Shown: positions 62,250 through 64,000 of the stretch, piece by piece
How the letters are laid out: the number at the start of each line of letters is the position of its first letter
Position numbering within the stretch: the stretch's first letter is position 1
Origin: Nitzschia sp. pyKryTriq1
Lineage: Eukaryota; Bacillariophyta; Bacillariophyceae; Bacillariales; Bacillariaceae
DNA: 64,000 nucleotides
Reading direction: 5' to 3'
Assembly (NCBI GenBank): GCA_956465555.1
Contig: OY101116.1
Span: 868,001-932,000, forward strand
Program-made: the position numbers and the translations under genes
Notes under the pieces: generated by a model
What the model was told of the DNA's origin: nothing
Database searches by the model: none
What the model saw: only the letters and a program-made list of their open reading frames with translations

Positions 62250-63061
62250 GGAACTACAATGGTCGGGTCGTCACAGATTCTCTACAAGGCTAGTCTACTT
62301 CCCACAAAGTAGATCAATTCTTCTTTGAGACTACGTTACCTCTAAGCAAATGCGATGTTGCTATTGTGATGGACGATGATGGAGACTACGAGTACTAGTA
62401 CTCTTATTGGAGATGCCCCAAAATTTGGATCCAACCGGAGGGACATTGCGCTCCACAAATTTGGCCCATCTAGGTGCGTTCGTGTCTGCGATGCGGGGGC
62501 TTGGATAATGGCATGATGTCTTGTAACGAAAGCACGCCTCACCGCGCAGATGCGGTCATAGGAGTTACTGGGTCATAATTATGTCTTTTTTCATTCGAGC
62601 TGGTCGTACTTGTGGTGCACGCATGCACGCGTGATGATTTTTGAAGCGAGGGCCGAACCGCGAGCAAGGCGGCCGCTCGTCCTGGTACAGGACAGTAAAC
62701 GAGTATGTATTCGTACCGGTACCTGGTACCCTGCTGGTACCAGGTACGAATATGTAACAGGTACAGATACTATCTCTACTAGGTACTAGTAGAGAGTAGC
62801 TATTAGGTCCTCGTCGATCCTAATAATAGACTGAATACAACTGCCCAGAAGCGAAGAATCTCTCTAACAATAAAGGTATGATAAACTACTCACGTAGTAG
62901 GAGGGGAGAATGACAAGATGACGACTAACCGTTGAGGTAGAATGGTCTACCACATCATGGGTCAGGACCACACCAGAAAGAACAAGGAAGGCGAATGGAA
63001 ATGCAAATAGTGTGTCTTTCGTTCGAAGGAAATTTATCGTCCGTCTTACTTTGTACTAGCT
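62250..63061. other. Intergenic region with perfect GTAC hairpin
   Basis: The 812 bases lie between two minus-strand genes. A perfect 12-base stem (gtacctggtacc / ggtaccaggtac) with a 5-base loop spans 62719-62747. tactagta lies at 62784-62791. No supported gene. Confidence 0.55.
62719..62747. repeat. Perfect 12-bp inverted repeat with 5-base loop
   Basis: Arms 62719-62730 and 62736-62747 are exact complements, loop ctgct. It is the cleanest hairpin of the GTAC family in the window. No T-run follows, so it is not a terminator-like element. Confidence 0.9.
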
Positions 63062-63805
63062 TTAAATGTCAAGGGGCTCTTCGATTTGTGTCTCTCCCGT
63101 CTGTGAATTAAAGTAATATGTGTCTCCATTGCCACAATTGGACACTCGATTCCAATTGCTTTTACGTTGTGCAAAAGGCCACCTGGGAATCAGAGGAGAT
63201 TGTATACTCACTGGAGCCACGCCTGGTCGATTTGGTTCTAGCTGAATGTCCACATTCGACGACAGCAGACCACCGAGATTGAATTCCAGAGTACCCTTCT
63301 CAGCAGCATCCTGGATAGCTCCATATTTGTCGCAAGGAGAAGCGATCACGACGGAAGGGTTTTTGACTTTTCCCTCATCTTTGACCTTGGCGTATGTGCC
63401 ACTTAGAGCTTTCCCCACAAGTGGAACATCCGTCAAATCAACTCGAAACGAAGTTGGAGGAAGTCGATTGATTTGAATACTGGCAGCCCGATTGTTACTT
63501 TCTTTTATGGATTTTGGTGCCAACATGGAAGCGAACGAAAGGGCCGCTGATGTCATTGAGTTCCACACGCCTGGTGAAATTGGATTCAAATCGTCCAGGG
63601 TATCACTCACAGACTCCGGAAATTCCGGCATTTCGAGTAGCTGTGATTTCGGGGGTGGTGGTGGGGTAATCGGTTTCTTGGGTTGGGTAGAGTGCGGTGC
63701 CTTATTTGGTTTCTTGGGCATCCCCCCACTATTGAACCATCCTTCGGCATACTGTAGAAGAATTATCAGTGCGAGGAGTATTTTTGTCGTGATTTGTTTC
63801 GTCAT
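63062..63805 (-). CDS. Secretory or plastid protein with WW-like C-terminal motif
   Basis: From the ATG at 63805, 247 residues, no intron. A signal peptide (KILLALIILLQYAEGW) is followed by a Pro-rich segment (KKPITPPPPPKSQ). The middle (INRLPPTSFRVDLTDVPLVG; FNLGGLLSSNVDIQLEPNR) has alternating strands, possibly a lipid-binding or PAP-fibrillin-type barrel, but I cannot confirm this. The C-terminus (WNRVSNCGNGDTYYFNSQTG, then ETQIEEP) follows the WW-domain pattern, including the YYFN core, though its second Trp is Ile. If plastid-targeted, the Phe of AEGWF would sit near the cleavage site. Function unknown. Confidence 0.65.
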   Translation of the reverse strand: MTKQITTKILLALIILLQYAEGWFNSGGMPKKPNKAPHSTQPKKPITPPPPPKSQLLEMPEFPESVSDTLDDLNPISPGVWNSMTSAALSFASMLAPKSIKESNNRAASIQINRLPPTSFRVDLTDVPLVGKALSGTYAKVKDEGKVKNPSVVIASPCDKYGAIQDAAEKGTLEFNLGGLLSSNVDIQLEPNRPGVAPVSIQSPLIPRWPFAQRKSNWNRVSNCGNGDTYYFNSQTGETQIEEPLDI

Positions 63806-64000
63806 TGTGATCTCGTTGATTTCCAAACATCCTGTTGTGAAATAATGACGTGAAATTCAACATAATTATCATCATCATGTTTTTGGACAGGTCGAGAATA
63901 GTAATGAGAAGGTGGCGTCGCTTGGAGATGTGAAGGTTCTCCTTGTTCCAAAAAGTGGTTGTCGTTTGTCGTGCGGGGGGCTATTTCTGATCAATCGAAC

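Noticed and set aside
62719-62747. Hairpin as a bacterial-type terminator
   Set aside because: No T-run follows and the genome is eukaryotic; it is better placed in the dispersed GTAC palindrome family.
1-64000. tRNA, rRNA, CRISPR, transposon or viral genes
   Set aside because: I found no B-box-like tRNA signature with a matching cloverleaf, no CRISPR-like regular spacer array, and no transposase, reverse transcriptase or viral protein frame. A covariance-model scan would be needed to exclude small RNAs.

Overview
This window reads as nuclear DNA of a photosynthetic stramenopile, most likely a diatom. It carries three fucoxanthin-chlorophyll a/c antenna genes, several proteins with an N-terminal signal peptide followed by an ASAF-type plastid import junction, and small GT-AG introns (68-155 bp, one of 630 bp). 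Gene density is high, with strands alternating gene by gene. There is no sign of operons, bacterial ribosome-binding sites, CRISPR arrays or transposase genes. I rebuilt exon structures by hand from reading frame, splice consensus and fit to protein families.

Layout. 1-15 kb: a Ser/Lys-rich secreted protein cut by the left edge (silaffin-like in composition), a small plastid membrane protein, a CNX1-type molybdenum cofactor enzyme, an unrecognised RP/GPLG repeat protein, a rhomboid protease, an EMB8/ABHD hydrolase, a mitochondrial type II NADH dehydrogenase and a Golgi-type sulfotransferase. 14.7-30 kb: a tiny thylakoid-type protein, a GT25-like glycosyltransferase, a complete eight-exon Dicer, a KA1-like/ARM-like protein, a tail-anchored FAM151 protein and an atypical kinase. 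30-45 kb: an Alba-like protein, a PPR-TrmB fusion, two convergent antenna genes, an ER-lumenal TPR-methyltransferase ending in KDEL, CK2 alpha, the TRM82/WDR4 partner of tRNA m7G methyltransferase, and a PPIL1-type cyclophilin. 45-64 kb: plastid chorismate synthase, a small basic plastid protein, a fatty-acid hydroxylase-family protein, a PH-domain protein, plastid FabI, a zeaxanthin-epoxidase-like monooxygenase, a third antenna gene, UBLCP1, TAP42/IGBP1, a RelA/SpoT-like-TPR fusion and a WW-like secretory protein.

Functional themes are plastid metabolism (antenna, fatty acids, aromatic amino acids, probably carotenoids), RNA biology (Dicer, PPR-TrmB, TRM82, PPIL1, Alba-like) and signalling (CK2, TAP42, UBLCP1). 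The most notable items are the full-domain Dicer, the PPR-TrmB fusion near TRM82, the RelA/SpoT-like-TPR fusion, the KDEL-tagged methyltransferase, the silaffin-like edge protein, and a family of short GTAC-based palindromes that fills intergenic DNA and the one long intron but is nearly absent from exons. Family calls rest on motif recognition only; no database search was possible.
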